In this document: piece after piece, positions 63,367 through 64,000 of the stretch | Numbering within the stretch: the stretch's first letter is position 1 | How the letters are laid out: the number at the start of each line of letters is the position of its first letter | DNA from: Sphingomonadaceae bacterium | Lineage (GTDB): Bacteria; Pseudomonadota; Alphaproteobacteria; Sphingomonadales; Sphingomonadaceae | Assembly (NCBI GenBank): GCA_019239915.1 | Contig: JAFAZF010000011.1 | Coordinates: forward strand, 124,001 to 188,000 | Length of the DNA: 64,000 nucleotides | Direction of reading: 5' to 3' | The notes under the pieces: generated by a model | What the model was told of the DNA's origin: nothing | The model's database searches: none | Seen by the model: the letters and a program-made list of their open reading frames with translations, nothing else | Made by a program: the position numbers and the translations under genes

Positions 63367-64000
63367 ATGGCTCTCGATCCTGCGATCCGGGCGCAGCTTA
63401 CGCTGCCGGCGATCTGCGCACCGATGTATCGTGTGACCGGTCCGGCGCTCGTGCGCGAAGCCTGTAAGGCCGGACTGATCGGCGGCCTGCCGCGCCAGAA
63501 CGCGCGCGATTTCGAAACCTTCGCGGCTTGGCTGCGCGAGATCCGGCATGATCTCGACGAGCATGCCGCGCGCAATCCCGGTGCGCGCATCGGGCCGATC
63601 GCGGTCAATCTCTCGCGCATGCCGGAAGACCTGTTCAAGATGCATGTCGACGTCTGCCAGGAGGCCGGCGTCGAGATCATCATCAGCGCGATGGGCGACC
63701 CGACCGAGCTGGTGAAGCGTGTCCACGCCTTCGGCGGCAAGGTGTTTCACGACGTCACCAACATCCGCTTCGCCGAGAAGGCGATCGAGGCGGGCTGCGA
63801 CGGGCTGACCGTCATCGGCGCGGGTGGCGGCGGCCATTCGGGCACGATCAGCCATCTCGCCTTCATCCCGAAGGTGCGCGCGATGTTCGACGGCACGATC
63901 GTGCTGGCCGGCGCGGTCTCGACCGGTGCGGTGATCCGTGCGGCCGAGATCCTCGGTGCCGATCTTTCCTATCTCGGCACGCGCTTCATCGCGACCCAGG
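63367..64000 (+). CDS. Nitronate monooxygenase-like FMN protein 2 (3' end outside window)
   Basis: The frame is open from ATG 63367 to the end of the window (about 211 residues seen). It starts MALDPAIRAQLTLPAICAPM and has NLSRMPEDLFKMHVDVCQEA, then VEIIISAMGDPTELVKRVHA, GADLTVIGAGGGGHSGTISH-like CDGLTVIGAGGGGHSG and VLAGAVSTGAVIRAAEILGA, the FMN-binding pattern of the 2-nitropropane dioxygenase family. The C-terminal part lies outside the window. A motif GTCTAACTACGTTTG sits just upstream. Confidence 0.87.
   Translation, partial: MALDPAIRAQLTLPAICAPMYRVTGPALVREACKAGLIGGLPRQNARDFETFAAWLREIRHDLDEHAARNPGARIGPIAVNLSRMPEDLFKMHVDVCQEAGVEIIISAMGDPTELVKRVHAFGGKVFHDVTNIRFAEKAIEAGCDGLTVIGAGGGGHSGTISHLAFIPKVRAMFDGTIVLAGAVSTGAVIRAAEILGADLSYLGTRFIATQ

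Noticed and set aside
36225-64000. Prophage or integrative element
   Set aside because: No integrase, transposase, phage structural or transfer gene was seen; operons are metabolic with ordinary regulators.

Overview
The window looks like chromosomal DNA of a sphingomonad (Alphaproteobacteria, Sphingomonadales). The evidence is very high GC with strong GC3 bias, a permuted two-piece ssrA gene of the alphaproteobacterial type, the rimP-nusA-ylxR-infB-rbfA and truB-rpsO-pnp blocks, an NDUFS4-like complex I protein, DUF4893 and PepSY lipoprotein/periplasmic genes, and several families of dispersed palindromic repeats. Genus cannot be fixed from sequence reading alone. No phage, plasmid, IS or CRISPR feature was seen.

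Layout. 1-1295: end of a LytS-type kinase and its LytTR regulator. 1425-6477: a lipoprotein, tRNA-Arg(ACG), a small envelope-sugar block (polytopic membrane protein, GINT1-like glycosyltransferase-family protein, GT4 glycosyltransferase), hemerythrin-like and DUF4893 proteins. 6533-18375: Uup-type ABC-F, PepSY plus OmpR/kinase system, VOC protein, chorismate mutase, polyprenyl diphosphate synthase, HrpB helicase, NDUFS4-like protein, NUDIX hydrolase and TPM proteins, with lemA following to 19135. 19264-24636: mscL, permuted tmRNA, ClC channel, a cyclic-nucleotide-binding/thioredoxin-reductase fusion and an L,D-transpeptidase. 24842-35532: core translation and RNA genes on the minus strand (pnp, rpsO, truB, a frameshifted GNAT gene, rbfA, infB, ylxR, nusA, rimP).

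36-64 kb: an accessory catabolic region. It carries acyl-CoA ligase, three TesB-type thioesterases, two enoyl-CoA hydratases, four SDRs (one resembling 3-alpha-hydroxysteroid dehydrogenase/carbonyl reductase, one resembling the MFE-2/HSD17B4 dehydrogenase domain), cytochrome P450 with an adjacent rubredoxin, an orphan Rieske oxygenase alpha subunit, GMC alcohol oxidase/dehydrogenase, aldehyde dehydrogenase, an amidohydrolase, a serine hydrolase, two APH-like kinases, an orphan 2-oxoacid dehydrogenase E1 pair, two nitronate monooxygenase-like proteins and four regulators (MarR, two TetR, FadR-type). Together they fit oxidation of an alicyclic, steroid-like or long alcohol substrate to an acid, CoA activation and beta-oxidation-type degradation. 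The substrate is not determined.

The most unusual signal is a set of palindromic repeats from three different families that sit in frame inside housekeeping genes (uup, hrpB, truB), adding about 25-35 residues to each protein. Sister copies of two of these families lie between genes in the same window. One intergenic copy abuts the start of a TPM gene and may have disturbed its start region.
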